In this document: piece after piece, positions 40,767 to 48,739 of the stretch
Position numbering within the stretch: position 1 is the first letter of the stretch
Layout: each line of letters opens with the position of its first letter
NCBI RefSeq assembly: GCF_024172085.1
Contig: NZ_JAMZDZ010000001.1
Coordinates: 7,006,001 to 7,070,000 of the forward strand
Direction of reading: 5' to 3'
Origin: Hamadaea flava
Lineage (GTDB): Bacteria > Actinomycetota > Actinomycetes > Mycobacteriales > Micromonosporaceae
Length of the DNA: 64,000 nucleotides
Program-made: the position numbers and the translations under genes
The notes under the pieces: generated by a model
The model's database searches: none
Seen by the model: the letters and a program-made list of their open reading frames with translations, nothing else
What the model was told of the DNA's origin: nothing

Positions 40767-41037
40767 AGCGCGGGTTTCCGCCAGGCGGGCGGTGTTCGGC
40801 GGTGAGCCCGAACTGGCGCCGGGTCGGCGTGGCCTCCGATGCGCTCGCGGTGTCGCTGGTCAGCCGGATCAGCGGCTGGTCGGCCGCCTCCAGCCGGTCC
40901 AGGTCCTCCGCGGAGACGAGGGCGACGATCGGCTTGCCGTGGCGCGTCACGACCACCCGCTCGCCGCCGTAGACGACGCGGTTGACGAGGTCGGCGAACT
41001 CGGCGCGGGCCTGCGTCACCGGGACTTCATGGGTCAC
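40765..41037 (-). CDS. Phd/YefM family antitoxin-like protein without adjacent toxin
   Basis: 90 residues. The N-terminal Phd/YefM fold is clear: HEVPVTQARAEFADLVNRVV, GGERVVVTRHGKPIVALVSA, then EDLDRLEA. The C-terminal third (SDTASASEATPTRRQFGLT...) is low-complexity and would be the toxin-neutralising part in a true antitoxin. No RelE/ParE/Doc-type gene lies on either side. The upstream region has two TGTACA sites, the hexamer recognised by YefM-type repressors, so the protein probably acts as the regulator of this divergent promoter pair. The start at 41037 gives 59 bases to the divergent ClpP-like gene. Confidence 0.85.
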   Translation of the reverse strand: MTHEVPVTQARAEFADLVNRVVYGGERVVVTRHGKPIVALVSAEDLDRLEAADQPLIRLTSDTASASEATPTRRQFGLTAEHRPPGGNPR

Positions 41038-41054
41038 CCTTCAGATGGTACGCT

Positions 41055-41079
41055 CTGTACAGAACTTACGTCCTGTACA
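41055..41079. promoter_or_regulatory. paired TGTACA operators between antitoxin and ClpP-like genes
   Basis: CTGTACA occurs at 41055-41061 and 41073-41079, the palindromic TGTACA cores being 18 bases apart. The stretch is AT-rich compared with its surroundings (CAGAACTTACGT between). TGTACA is the known core of YefM-YoeB operators (spacing 12 in E. coli). One regulator bound here could control both directions. Confidence 0.65.
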
Positions 41080-41096
41080 AATTAGGAGTCGTTCCC

Positions 41097-41702
41097 ATGA
41101 GCCACCTCCCGATGATCAATGAACGGACCGCCCGCTCCGAGTACCAGCTGGACCCGTACTCCAAGGCCTTCGGCGACCGGGTGGTCTTCCTCGGCACCGC
41201 GCTGGACGACCAGACCGCCAACGACGTCCTCGTCCAGCTGCTCTACCTCGACGCCGACAACCCTGGCCGGGACATCGGGGTGTACATCAACTCGCCTGGC
41301 GGCTCGCTGACCGCGATGCTCGCCGTGTACGACACGATCCGCAGCCTGGCCAGCGACGTGCAGACGGTGTGCGTGGGCCAGTGCGGCCCGGAGGCGGCGA
41401 TGCTGCTCGCCGCGGGCGCGAAGGGCAAGCGGATGATGCTGCCGAACGCGCGGGTCATCCTCCATCAGCCGTCGCTCGACGTTCAGCAGGGCGCGACCCA
41501 GGATCTCCGGGTGCAGGCCCAGGAACTGCTCCGGCAGCGGGCGGCGCTGGAGGCGATCCTCGCCGAGCACACCGGCCGGACCGCCGAGCAGATCCGGGAC
41601 GACCTGTCTCGCCCGCAGGTGCTGGACGGCCCGGCCGCGATCGCGTACGGGCTCGTCGACGTGGTGCTGGGCGATCGCAAGAACCTCGCGACGGCGGCCT
41701 GA
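41097..41702 (+). CDS. ClpP-like protein lacking catalytic Ser and Asp (pseudoprotease)
   Basis: 201 residues with the ClpP fold: DRVVFLGTALDDQTANDVLV, IGVYINSPGGSLTAMLAVYD, LLAAGAKGKRMMLPNARVIL, HQP, then EHTGRTAEQIRDDLSR. The catalytic Ser segment (GQAASMGA in ClpP) reads GQCGPEAA, putting Pro98 at the nucleophile position. His123 is kept. The Asp of the RDRFLSA-type segment is replaced by Pro173 (SRPQVLDGPAA). It therefore resembles ClpR-like inactive subunits, which might assemble with an active ClpP. The ATG at 41097 follows TTAGGAG. It is two bases ahead of a small helical protein gene and divergent from the Phd/YefM-like regulator. Confidence 0.9.
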   Translation: MSHLPMINERTARSEYQLDPYSKAFGDRVVFLGTALDDQTANDVLVQLLYLDADNPGRDIGVYINSPGGSLTAMLAVYDTIRSLASDVQTVCVGQCGPEAAMLLAAGAKGKRMMLPNARVILHQPSLDVQQGATQDLRVQAQELLRQRAALEAILAEHTGRTAEQIRDDLSRPQVLDGPAAIAYGLVDVVLGDRKNLATAA

Positions 41703-41704
41703 CG

Positions 41705-41998
41705 ATGGACGAGATGCTGCGCATGCCCGCCCTGACCCGGGCGGAGGCCGACGTCGTCGACAGCTACAGCGCGCTGCTGGAGAATCTGGCCCGCGTCAAC
41801 CCGGCCCGGCAGGACGAGACCTACCGCGCGCTGCGCGCCGCGCAAGCCCTGGTCAGCCAGGCCACCGCGCTTCGCGACGCGCTCGCGCTGATGTTCCAGC
41901 GCGGCGAGACCACCATCCATTCCTCCACATTGGTACGCGCACTGCTGATCCTCGACGCCGACAAGGCGGTCGACCGGCTGACCCTTGCGGGCCGCTGA
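41705..41998 (+). CDS. small helical protein cotranscribed with the ClpP-like gene
   Basis: 97 residues, unrecognised. Predicted almost entirely helical: LTRAEADVVDSYSALLENLA, TYRALRAAQALVSQATALRD, LALMFQRGETTIHSSTLVRA, LLILDADKAVDRL. There is no signal or membrane segment. The two-base gap to the ClpP-like gene makes cotranslation and a shared function likely, for instance as an assembly factor or adaptor; this is inference. It ends before a separate secreted hydrolase gene. Confidence 0.75.
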   Translation: MDEMLRMPALTRAEADVVDSYSALLENLARVNPARQDETYRALRAAQALVSQATALRDALALMFQRGETTIHSSTLVRALLILDADKAVDRLTLAGR

Positions 41999-42049
41999 GC
42001 CGAAGGCGTATGAACGGCTGCACCACTCCCGTCATCAAAGGAGATGCGT

Positions 42050-44047
42050 GTGACCCCCGCCCGGACAGCGCGCGTCGTGCTGGCGATCGTGGCGGTGACC
42101 GGCCTCGTCCTGGCCGGTCCCGCCGCCGCCGCTCAACCGCCCCAGCACCCCGCCGCCTGCGACCCCTACGACGACACCGCCTGCCTGCTGCCGTTCCCGA
42201 ACGACCTGTTCACCGTCCGCGACCCGAGCAGCGCCACCGGACGCCGGGTCAATCTCACCGCCGAGCAGATGCCGGCCTCCGTCGCCGGTACGCACATCGA
42301 CCCGGCCGAGTGGAACCGCCAGGACGGTTTCAGTCCCGGTACGCCCATCCTGGTCCGCGTACCGGGCGTGGACGTCGTTCGCAGCGGCATCCCGCCGGTG
42401 ACCGACATCGGCCGCTCGCTGGACCGCGACGCCCCGATCGTGCTGCTGAACACCCGGACCGGCGAGCGTACGCCGTTCTGGGCCGAGCTGGACGCGCACT
42501 CGGCGGCCCGACCGGACAGGCAGGTGCTGATCATCCGGCCGGCCGTCGCGCTGGCCGAAGGCACCCGGTACGTCGTGGCGCTGCGGAACCTGCGCGACAG
42601 CGCCGGAGCCCGGATCCCGGCGCCCGAGGCGTTCGCGTCCTATGTCACCGGCAACGGCCCGGAACCCCGCGATCCCCGTAAGCAGGACGTCAAACGTGTC
42701 CTCGCCGAGCTGACCACGGCCGGGGTGAAGCGGCACGACCTGTTCCTCGCGTGGGACTTCACCGTCGCGAGCGGGGAGAACCTGACCGGACGCCTGCTCG
42801 CGATGCGCGACAGCGCGTTCGCCGCGCTCGGCTCGGCCGCGCCGGCGTACCAGGTCACGGGGGTCACCGAGTTCACCCCGGCGCAGGACGCCCGCATCGC
42901 CCGGCAGATCCGCGGCACGGTCAGCGTGCCCAGCTACCTGACCGGAACCGGCGGACCCGGATCACGGCTGCACTACGACTCGGCCGAGCCGGACGCCGTG
43001 CCGACGCCGTCGGGCGGCACGATCGCCGCGGACTTCGTCTGCAACCTGCCCCGCAGCGCGACCGCCGCCAGCCCAGCCCACCTGTCGCTCTACGGCCACG
43101 GACTGCTCGGCGCGCCGACCGAGATCAACGCGGGCAACGTCAAGGACATGGCGTACGGGCAGGACTTCCTGTTCTGCGCCACGAGCTGGATCGGGATGGC
43201 CGCGGCCGACGTGCCGTTCGTGGCGAGCGTCTTCGGCGACCTGACCCGGTTCGCCGCGGTCGCCGACCGGCTCCAGCAGAGCTACCTCGACTTCCTGTTC
43301 CTCGGGCGGCTCATGGCCCACCCGGCCGGGTTCGCAGTGAACCCCGCGTTCCAGGACGGGACCGGGAACTCGCTGCTGGACCTCGCCGGGGGGATGCACT
43401 ACGACGGCAACAGCCAGGGCGGCATCAACGGCGGCGCGCTGACCGCAGTCGCCCAGGACTGGACGCGCTCGGTGCTCGGCGTACCGGCGATGAACTACAG
43501 CACGCTGCTCCAGCGCAGTGTGGACTTCGCGCCGTTCCAGCAGATCATGGACTCGGCGTACCCGGACCCGGCCGACCAGCAGCTCATCTTCGGGCTGCTG
43601 CAGATGCTCTGGGACCGGGCCGAGGCCAACGGCTACGCCCAGCACCTGACGCGCGACCCGATGCCCGGTACGCCCGTCCACCAGGTGTTGATGCACGTGG
43701 CCTTCGGCGATCATCAGGTGTCCCCGGCGGCGGCCGAGGTGGAGGCGCGGACGATCGGTGCCCGGCTGCACGTCCCGGCGCTGGCCGACGGCTGGTCGGA
43801 CGAGGTCGAGCCGTTCTGGGGCATCCGGCCCATCCGGAGCTACCCGTACGCCGGCTCCGCGATCGTCGTGTGGAACAGCGGTCTCGCCGCCGCCCTGCCG
43901 CCGACGAACCTCGCGCCGTCCGGGCCGGAGTACGGCCAGGATCCGCACTCGTTCCCGCGCTCGCAGCCGGAGGCGCAGCAGCAGAAGGCCACCTTCCTGC
44001 TCACCGGCCAGGTCGTCGACGTCTGCGAAGGTACGCCGTGTAGCTGA
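42050..44047 (+). CDS. secreted alpha/beta hydrolase-like protein
   Basis: 665 residues. Signal peptide (about 1-26, VVLAIVAVTGLVLAGPAAAA), then CDPYDDTACLLPFPNDLFT, a conserved opening of this secreted family, and a beta-rich N-terminal region. The hydrolase part has LSLYGHGLLG, FLFCATSWIGM and HYDGNSQGGINGGALTAV, whose GNSQGG is the nucleophile elbow. VLMHVAFGDHQVS probably holds the acid/His. The substrate is unknown; lipase/esterase activity is likely. AAAGGAG at 42037-42043 touches the ATG at 42044 but is six bases from the GTG at 42050, so GTG is the start. Confidence 0.82.
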   Translation: MTPARTARVVLAIVAVTGLVLAGPAAAAQPPQHPAACDPYDDTACLLPFPNDLFTVRDPSSATGRRVNLTAEQMPASVAGTHIDPAEWNRQDGFSPGTPILVRVPGVDVVRSGIPPVTDIGRSLDRDAPIVLLNTRTGERTPFWAELDAHSAARPDRQVLIIRPAVALAEGTRYVVALRNLRDSAGARIPAPEAFASYVTGNGPEPRDPRKQDVKRVLAELTTAGVKRHDLFLAWDFTVASGENLTGRLLAMRDSAFAALGSAAPAYQVTGVTEFTPAQDARIARQIRGTVSVPSYLTGTGGPGSRLHYDSAEPDAVPTPSGGTIAADFVCNLPRSATAASPAHLSLYGHGLLGAPTEINAGNVKDMAYGQDFLFCATSWIGMAAADVPFVASVFGDLTRFAAVADRLQQSYLDFLFLGRLMAHPAGFAVNPAFQDGTGNSLLDLAGGMHYDGNSQGGINGGALTAVAQDWTRSVLGVPAMNYSTLLQRSVDFAPFQQIMDSAYPDPADQQLIFGLLQMLWDRAEANGYAQHLTRDPMPGTPVHQVLMHVAFGDHQVSPAAAEVEARTIGARLHVPALADGWSDEVEPFWGIRPIRSYPYAGSAIVVWNSGLAAALPPTNLAPSGPEYGQDPHSFPRSQPEAQQQKATFLLTGQVVDVCEGTPCS

Positions 44048-44099
44048 CGGTGTCGGCAACCAGGCAGCGATCTAGGAGTCGACGGCGGCCAATGGAGGC

Positions 44100-44651
44100 A
44101 TGACCGACTCCGACCTTCCCGTCTGGAAGCTTCGCCGCGCCGACCTCTGGTGGTTGCTGGGATACCCGGTCTACCAGATTCTCGGGACGATTCGCCACGA
44201 GGGCAGCCATGCCCTCGTGGCGAAACTCGAAGGCGCCGACGTCACGAACTTCGTGTTCTGGCCGCAGACCGATCTCGGCCGGTTCACCTGGGGTTACACC
44301 CAGTGGACCGGCGACACCGGCTGGGCCACCGACGCCGCGCCCTACCTCTGCGACCTGCTCTGGTTCGTGGGCTTCTTCTTCCTGCTGACCCGGCTGCCGA
44401 TCCGCAACCACCTCGTCTGGCTGAACCTCGCGATCATCGGGCTGCTCTCGCCCGCGGTGAACTCGTTCTGGCAGTGGCTGGCCGGGATCTTCGGCAGCGA
44501 CGAGACCGACGTGGCGAAATGGCTCGACGCCTGGCCCGATGTCGTCGTCCACCTCTACTTCGTGGTGACCGTGACGGCGTACGTGATCGGAATCGTCGCC
44601 GTGACCCTCCGGGTGCCCAAGCAACTGCTGCCGGAACCGGCCGTCGCCTGA
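44100..44651 (+). CDS. membrane protein with HExxH motif, M50-like
   Basis: 183 residues with four hydrophobic segments (e.g. WWLLGYPVYQILG, LLWFVGFFFLLTRLP, LNLAIIGLLSPAVNSF, VVVHLYFVVTVTAYVIGIVA). IRHEGSHALVAKLEG near residue 33 is an HExxH zinc motif at a membrane edge, as in M50-type membrane peptidases. The second ligand motif (NPDG/LDGG) is not evident, so peptidase activity is uncertain. ATG at 44100. Probably its own transcription unit between the secreted hydrolase and pxpB. Confidence 0.7.
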   Translation: MTDSDLPVWKLRRADLWWLLGYPVYQILGTIRHEGSHALVAKLEGADVTNFVFWPQTDLGRFTWGYTQWTGDTGWATDAAPYLCDLLWFVGFFFLLTRLPIRNHLVWLNLAIIGLLSPAVNSFWQWLAGIFGSDETDVAKWLDAWPDVVVHLYFVVTVTAYVIGIVAVTLRVPKQLLPEPAVA

Positions 44652-44686
44652 TCCGCTCGGACTCGCCGACCCGGCATGATTCAGAG

Positions 44687-45295
44687 GTGAGGATTCTGCC
44701 GGTCGGCCTGACCGGGTGGCTGGTCGAGACGGAGTCTCCCGAGGAGTCTCCCGAGGAGTTGTACGCCTACCTGCGGGACCGGGCGCTGCCGGAGGTCGCC
44801 GACCTCGTCCCGGGCGCCCGGACCGTGCTGCTCGACTGTGCCGGGCTGGCCGAGGCCGCCCTCCGGGCGGTGCTCGACGGCTTCACGCCGGGCGGGACGC
44901 CGGCGACCATCGGCGAGATCGTGGAGATCCCGGTGCGCTACGACGGGCCGGACCTCGACGACGTCGCCCGGTACGCGGGCTGCACGCCGGACGAGGTCGT
45001 CGCCCTGCACACCGGGGCCGATCTCCGGGTCGCCTTCTGCGGCTTCGCGCCCGGGTTCGCGTACCTGACCGGGGTGCCCGAACGGCTGCACGTACCGCGG
45101 CTGAGCAGTCCGCGTACGGCGGTGGCGGCGGGGAGCGTCGCCCTCGCGGGCGGCTACGCGGCCGTCTACCCGCGTCGCTCGCCCGGCGGCTGGCGCGTCG
45201 TCGGCCACACCTCGGTACGCCTCTGGGACGAACGGCGTACGCCGCCCGCCCGGCTCGTTCCCGGAACGCGCGTCCGCTTCGTGGTGGCGTCGTGA
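44687..45295 (+). CDS. pxpB: 5-oxoprolinase subunit B (KipI-like)
   Basis: 202 residues of the KipI/PxpB family. The C-terminal domain has IVEIPVRYDGPDLDDVARYA, FCGFAPGFAYLTGVPERLHV, LSSPRTAVAAGSVALAG and GYAAVYPRRSPGGWRVVGHT. With PxpC (and PxpA) it forms the ATP-dependent 5-oxoprolinase that opens pyroglutamate to glutamate; B. subtilis KipI also inhibits the sporulation kinase KinA. The N-terminal part (residues 1-60) is shorter and contains a PEESPEE duplication. GTG at 44687 is the best start. Its stop overlaps the pxpC start by four bases. No pxpA (LamB/YcsF) gene is adjacent. Confidence 0.9.
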   Translation: MRILPVGLTGWLVETESPEESPEELYAYLRDRALPEVADLVPGARTVLLDCAGLAEAALRAVLDGFTPGGTPATIGEIVEIPVRYDGPDLDDVARYAGCTPDEVVALHTGADLRVAFCGFAPGFAYLTGVPERLHVPRLSSPRTAVAAGSVALAGGYAAVYPRRSPGGWRVVGHTSVRLWDERRTPPARLVPGTRVRFVVAS

Positions 45296-46140
45296 TCCAG
45301 GTCCTGCGGCCGGGTCTGCTCAGCACGATCCAGGACCTTGGGCGTACCGGGCTGGCGAGCCTGGCGGTGCCCCGCTCGGGCGCGGCGGACCGGACCGCCC
45401 TGCGGCTGGCCAACCGCCTCGTCGGCAATCCCGAGGGACTGGCCGGGATCGAGACCACGCTGCTCGGCGTCGATCTCCGCTTCACCGAGGCACGCTGGGT
45501 CGCGGTCACCGGCGCGTTGTGCCCCGTACGCGTCGACGGCCGACCATCGACTATGGACCGGCCAGTCCACATCCCGGCTGGGGGAGTGCTGTCGCTTGGG
45601 GCGGCGGCGGAAGGCGTACGCAGCTATCTCGCCGTGGCCGGCGGGATAGCGGTCGAACCCGTGCTCGGCAGCCGATCCACCGACACCATGTCCGGGCTCG
45701 GCCCGCCCCGGCTGGCCGCCGGCGACCTACTGCCCTTGGGCACGCCGTTGGGCGTACCAGCTGAAGTGGATTGGGCGCCGCGGAGCCCTGCGCCCGCCAC
45801 GGCCCTGGTACGCCTCCTGCCCGGGCCGCGCGACGACTGGTTCGAGTTGACCGCCCTGGTCGAGTACGCCGTGGACCCGGCGAGTGACCGCGTGGGTGTG
45901 CGGCTGCGCGGACCGGCGCTCGCGCGGGTCCGGGACGGCGAGCTCCCGAGTGAGGGGATGCTGCCCGGCGCGGTGCAGGTGCCGCCGGACGGCCAGCCGG
46001 TGATCATGCTCGCGGACCACCCGACGACGGGCGGCTATCCCGTCGTCGGCGTGGTCCACCCGGACGACCTGAGCCTCGTCGCTCAGGCCCGCCCGGGTAC
46101 GGCGATCCGGTTCGCGGTCAGCCCGCGATCGCGGCCCTGA
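45292..46140 (+). CDS. pxpC: 5-oxoprolinase subunit C (KipA-like)
   Basis: 282 residues of the biotin-dependent-carboxyltransferase-like family. The signature opening is VLRPGLLSTIQDLGRTGLAS, followed by VPRSGAADRTALRLANRLVG, VRSYLAVAGGIAVEPVLGSR and STDTMSGLGPPRL. Near the C-terminus are MLPGAVQVPPDGQPVIMLAD and TTGGYPVVGVV. Partner of PxpB in 5-oxoproline cleavage; the GTGA overlap ensures coupled translation. The end overlaps the convergent 46118 gene by 23 bases. Confidence 0.9.
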   Translation: MIQVLRPGLLSTIQDLGRTGLASLAVPRSGAADRTALRLANRLVGNPEGLAGIETTLLGVDLRFTEARWVAVTGALCPVRVDGRPSTMDRPVHIPAGGVLSLGAAAEGVRSYLAVAGGIAVEPVLGSRSTDTMSGLGPPRLAAGDLLPLGTPLGVPAEVDWAPRSPAPATALVRLLPGPRDDWFELTALVEYAVDPASDRVGVRLRGPALARVRDGELPSEGMLPGAVQVPPDGQPVIMLADHPTTGGYPVVGVVHPDDLSLVAQARPGTAIRFAVSPRSRP

Positions 46141-46555
46141 CCAGCTGGAACGCCTCGTACTCGTCCTTCTGGTCGACCGGCAGCTGGTAGAACGCGGCGG
46201 TGATCTTCGGCACCGACGGGATCACCGACAGCCGGAACTTCTGTCCGTCCTTCGTCGACACGACGAAGCGGCCTTGCAGATCCCGCTTCTTCACAGCGCC
46301 CCGGTTCTCGTCGGTGATCGTCACCGGCTGGCCGGCCGTGACCTGGCCGCCGTCCTCGTCGACCGGCACGATGACCAGCTCGGTCCCGCCCGGCTTGAAG
46401 CCGACCGCGTAGTTGTAGACCGTGGTGCTCTGGTAGACGATGAAGTTCCGCTGCTTCATGTCCGAGGCGTAGACCTTGGTGTAGCTCGAGCCGTCCGGCA
46501 CGACCTGGTCGAACGCCGCGTGGATCGCCGCCTTCAGCTCTTCCTTGCTCGCCAC
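46118..46555 (-). CDS. hypothetical cytosolic protein
   Basis: 145 residues, function not recognised. It opens MASKEELKAAIHAAFDQVVP (helical), continues with YASDMKQRNFIVYQSTTVYN, GFKPGGTELVIVPVDEDGGQ and RFVVSTKDGQKFRLSVIPSV, and ends in a helix (EYEAFQLVRAAIA). An alpha-beta fold with no signal or membrane segment. GTG start preceded by GGAGGA three bases upstream, a good ribosome site. Converges on pxpC with overlapping ends. Confidence 0.75.
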   Translation of the reverse strand: MASKEELKAAIHAAFDQVVPDGSSYTKVYASDMKQRNFIVYQSTTVYNYAVGFKPGGTELVIVPVDEDGGQVTAGQPVTITDENRGAVKKRDLQGRFVVSTKDGQKFRLSVIPSVPKITAAFYQLPVDQKDEYEAFQLVRAAIAG

Positions 46556-46685
46556 TGCTCCTCCGTCGATTGCTAGGCAACCGGCGGATCCTAATTGGAG
46601 CTTATGGTGTTAGTCCACTTTGGAAATGAACGGCTGAACTGCGCGTATCCGTGTGGCCGAGCGGTAACGGCCCGACTGGTCAGCG

Positions 46686-47357
46686 CTAGCCGGCGAGGGC
46701 TCGGAGCATGACGCGCCGGGCGGGCTCGTCCTCGGTCGGCAGCCAGGCGCCGGGGTCGGCCAGCGTCGCCTGGATCTCGGCCTCGGTCAGCGGCTGGGCG
46801 GCGTCCCAGTCGCCGTCGTCGGCTTCGCGGATCTCGATCATCTCGCGTTCGATCAGGTCGGCCACGATGGTGGCGAAATGCGGAACCAGCACGCGAAGCG
46901 CATCGGTGTCCGCCTCCCGGAGGAAGTCGGGGATGACCTCGGTGAGGTAGCCCTCCTCCAGCGCGTTCGTCATCACGCAGCGTTCCTCCGGCGTCAGGAA
47001 ATCCCAGAAGCTGCTGGATTCCAGCTGACCCTCGAACGGCTCGCCCCGGAACTCGGTCACCACGGACGCCCCGTGGTGCTCGCGAAGGAACGCCGTGAGC
47101 TGCTCCCGGTCACCGGATTCCAGGGTGGCCAGGTCGCCGCGGCGAGGCTGGAACGCCGCCAGGATCGCAGCCGTCAGGTCATCGTCGAGCAGGGATTGCG
47201 TCGAGGACACCACCTCGGACACCCGCCGGGCCGGACTGCCCGACTCGGAATCGGCGCTACTCTTCGCCACATGCCCGAGGCGTACGGCGGGCGAGTCGGG
47301 CTGTTGGTTCGCGACCAGCCAGGACTCGTGAATCCAGGAGGTCGTTCGATTGGGCAT
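46686..47357 (-). CDS. acidic hypothetical protein
   Basis: 223 residues, function not recognised. After a variable N-terminus (MPNRTTSWIHESWLVANQQP) it is acidic and helical: LLDDDLTAAILAAFQPRRGD, ESGDREQLTAFLREHHGA, SSSFWDFLTPEERCVMTNAL, LREADTDALRVLVPHFATIV. The FWDFLTPEER segment looks like a conserved surface motif. The start at 47357 has GGTGA upstream; a longer frame to 47399 is possible. Divergent from the RDD-family gene across 140 bases. Confidence 0.65.
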   Translation of the reverse strand: MPNRTTSWIHESWLVANQQPDSPAVRLGHVAKSSADSESGSPARRVSEVVSSTQSLLDDDLTAAILAAFQPRRGDLATLESGDREQLTAFLREHHGASVVTEFRGEPFEGQLESSSFWDFLTPEERCVMTNALEEGYLTEVIPDFLREADTDALRVLVPHFATIVADLIEREMIEIREADDGDWDAAQPLTEAEIQATLADPGAWLPTEDEPARRVMLRALAG

Positions 47358-47497
47358 CAAGTCACCATCCACAGGCGTACGCCGGTCATCCGAGCACATT
47401 GGACTCCATATCAGACCATGAGGGGAAAACGCCGAGTTATCGGGGTCGTCCCGAGGTCCGCGGGCTTCATGATCTCGGCCTGAATAAGATCACGCCC

Positions 47498-48064
47498 GTG
47501 ACGACGCCCGCGCCCGCCCGGCCGAAGACCCGGCTCGACTTCGCCAGGGAGCACGCCGAACAACTGCTGGGGCCGAAGACGGCCAAGCGCCTCAGCACCT
47601 TCCGCGACGGCACCATCTTTATCAAGGCCGGTGAGGGCAAGCGGTTCCTCGCCTGGCTCATCGACGTCATCGCGTACGCCGTGATCGCCTGCCTCGGTCT
47701 GGCCGTCGTCGCCGTCATGTACTCGACGGGAAAGATCTCCGCCGGGCTGCTCTTGGGTCTGATGGCGGCGGTCGTCGTGGGCGTACCCGTGCTCTATGGG
47801 TCGTTCTTCGGCGACGGCCGGGCCCTCGGCGGCGTGCTGACCGGCACGCACCTCGTGCGGAACGCCGACGGCAGTCGCGTCGGCTACCGGGCCTGCTGGG
47901 CCATGACGGTCCGCATCCTGCTTCTGCCGTTGCTGCTGCTCGCCGTGGTGGCGGCCGCATTCGCGGGAGGTAGTGGCGGCGGTGGTGGCGGCGGCTCGGA
48001 GGTCCGGGTGTGCGTGGACCGCGCGGCCACCAAACGACTGCACGCGGCGGGCATCATCCGGTAG
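47498..48064 (+). CDS. RDD family membrane protein
   Basis: 188 residues. The RDD domain is recognised by FLAWLIDVIAYAVIACLGL (the Arg/Asp variants at its start) and LGGVLTGTHLVRNADGSRVG, with hydrophobic segments at about 52-75, 82-105 and 135-160. Gly-rich linker (GGSGGGGGGGS) near the C-terminus. The family is of unclear function; some members transport ions or osmolytes. GTG start at 47498, no clear ribosome site; TGAATAAGAT just upstream may contribute to a promoter. It converges on the MBL hydrolase gene with a six-base gap. Confidence 0.85.
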   Translation: MTTPAPARPKTRLDFAREHAEQLLGPKTAKRLSTFRDGTIFIKAGEGKRFLAWLIDVIAYAVIACLGLAVVAVMYSTGKISAGLLLGLMAAVVVGVPVLYGSFFGDGRALGGVLTGTHLVRNADGSRVGYRACWAMTVRILLLPLLLLAVVAAAFAGGSGGGGGGGSEVRVCVDRAATKRLHAAGIIR

Positions 48065-48070
48065 CGGCTG

Positions 48071-48667
48071 CTACCAGCCGCGGGCGCGCCACTCGGGGAG
48101 CGAGGAACGTTCGGCGCCGAGCGTCGTCGGCTTGCCGTGACCAGGCCAGACGACGGTCTCGTCGGGCAGCCGATCGAAGATCTTGGTGGTGACGTCGTCG
48201 ATCAGGGTGGCGAAAGCGGCCGAGTCACCCCAGGTGTTGCCGACGCCACCGGGGAAGAGGCTGTCGCCGGTGAAGATCTGCGGCGGGTCGCCCCGGTACA
48301 GCAGCGCGATCGAGCCGGGCGTATGCCCGACGAGGTGGATCACCTCGAGATCCACTGCGCCGACCGTGATCACGTCGCCGTCGTGGACGGAATCGGTGGG
48401 GACCGGCAGCGCGGCAGCGTCCAGCGGATGCGCGAGCAGGCGCGCCCCGGTCCTCGTGGCGAGGGCGGCCAGCGCCCGCCAGTGGTCGGCATGGCGATGA
48501 GTGGTCACTATGGTGGCCAGGCCGCCGTCGCCGACCAGGTCGAACAGGCGGGTGGGCTCGTCGGCCGCGTCGATCAGCAACTGCTCGCCGGTCGACTCGC
48601 ACGTCAGCAGGTACGCGATGTTGTCGGCGGGGCCGACGGAGCGGCTCCGGACCCGAAGAGCGGCCAT
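48071..48667 (-). CDS. MBL-fold metallo-hydrolase (glyoxalase II-like)
   Basis: 198 residues of the metallo-beta-lactamase fold. THRHADHWRALAAL carries HxHxDH, LVGHTPGSIALLY the next His, FTGDSLFPGGVGNTWGDS the bridging Asp, and VVWPGHGKPTTLG the last His. This spacing fits glyoxalase II-like thioesterases or related hydrolases; cytosolic. The substrate is not determined. ATG at 48667 is 72 bases from the divergent rsgA start. Confidence 0.9.
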   Translation of the reverse strand: MAALRVRSRSVGPADNIAYLLTCESTGEQLLIDAADEPTRLFDLVGDGGLATIVTTHRHADHWRALAALATRTGARLLAHPLDAAALPVPTDSVHDGDVITVGAVDLEVIHLVGHTPGSIALLYRGDPPQIFTGDSLFPGGVGNTWGDSAAFATLIDDVTTKIFDRLPDETVVWPGHGKPTTLGAERSSLPEWRARGW

Positions 48668-48739
48668 TCGCCGAGCGTACGCGGCTGGGCCGGGGAAATT
48701 GGGGTGCGCCGGAGCCGGGCGCACTTGACCATGGGGGTA

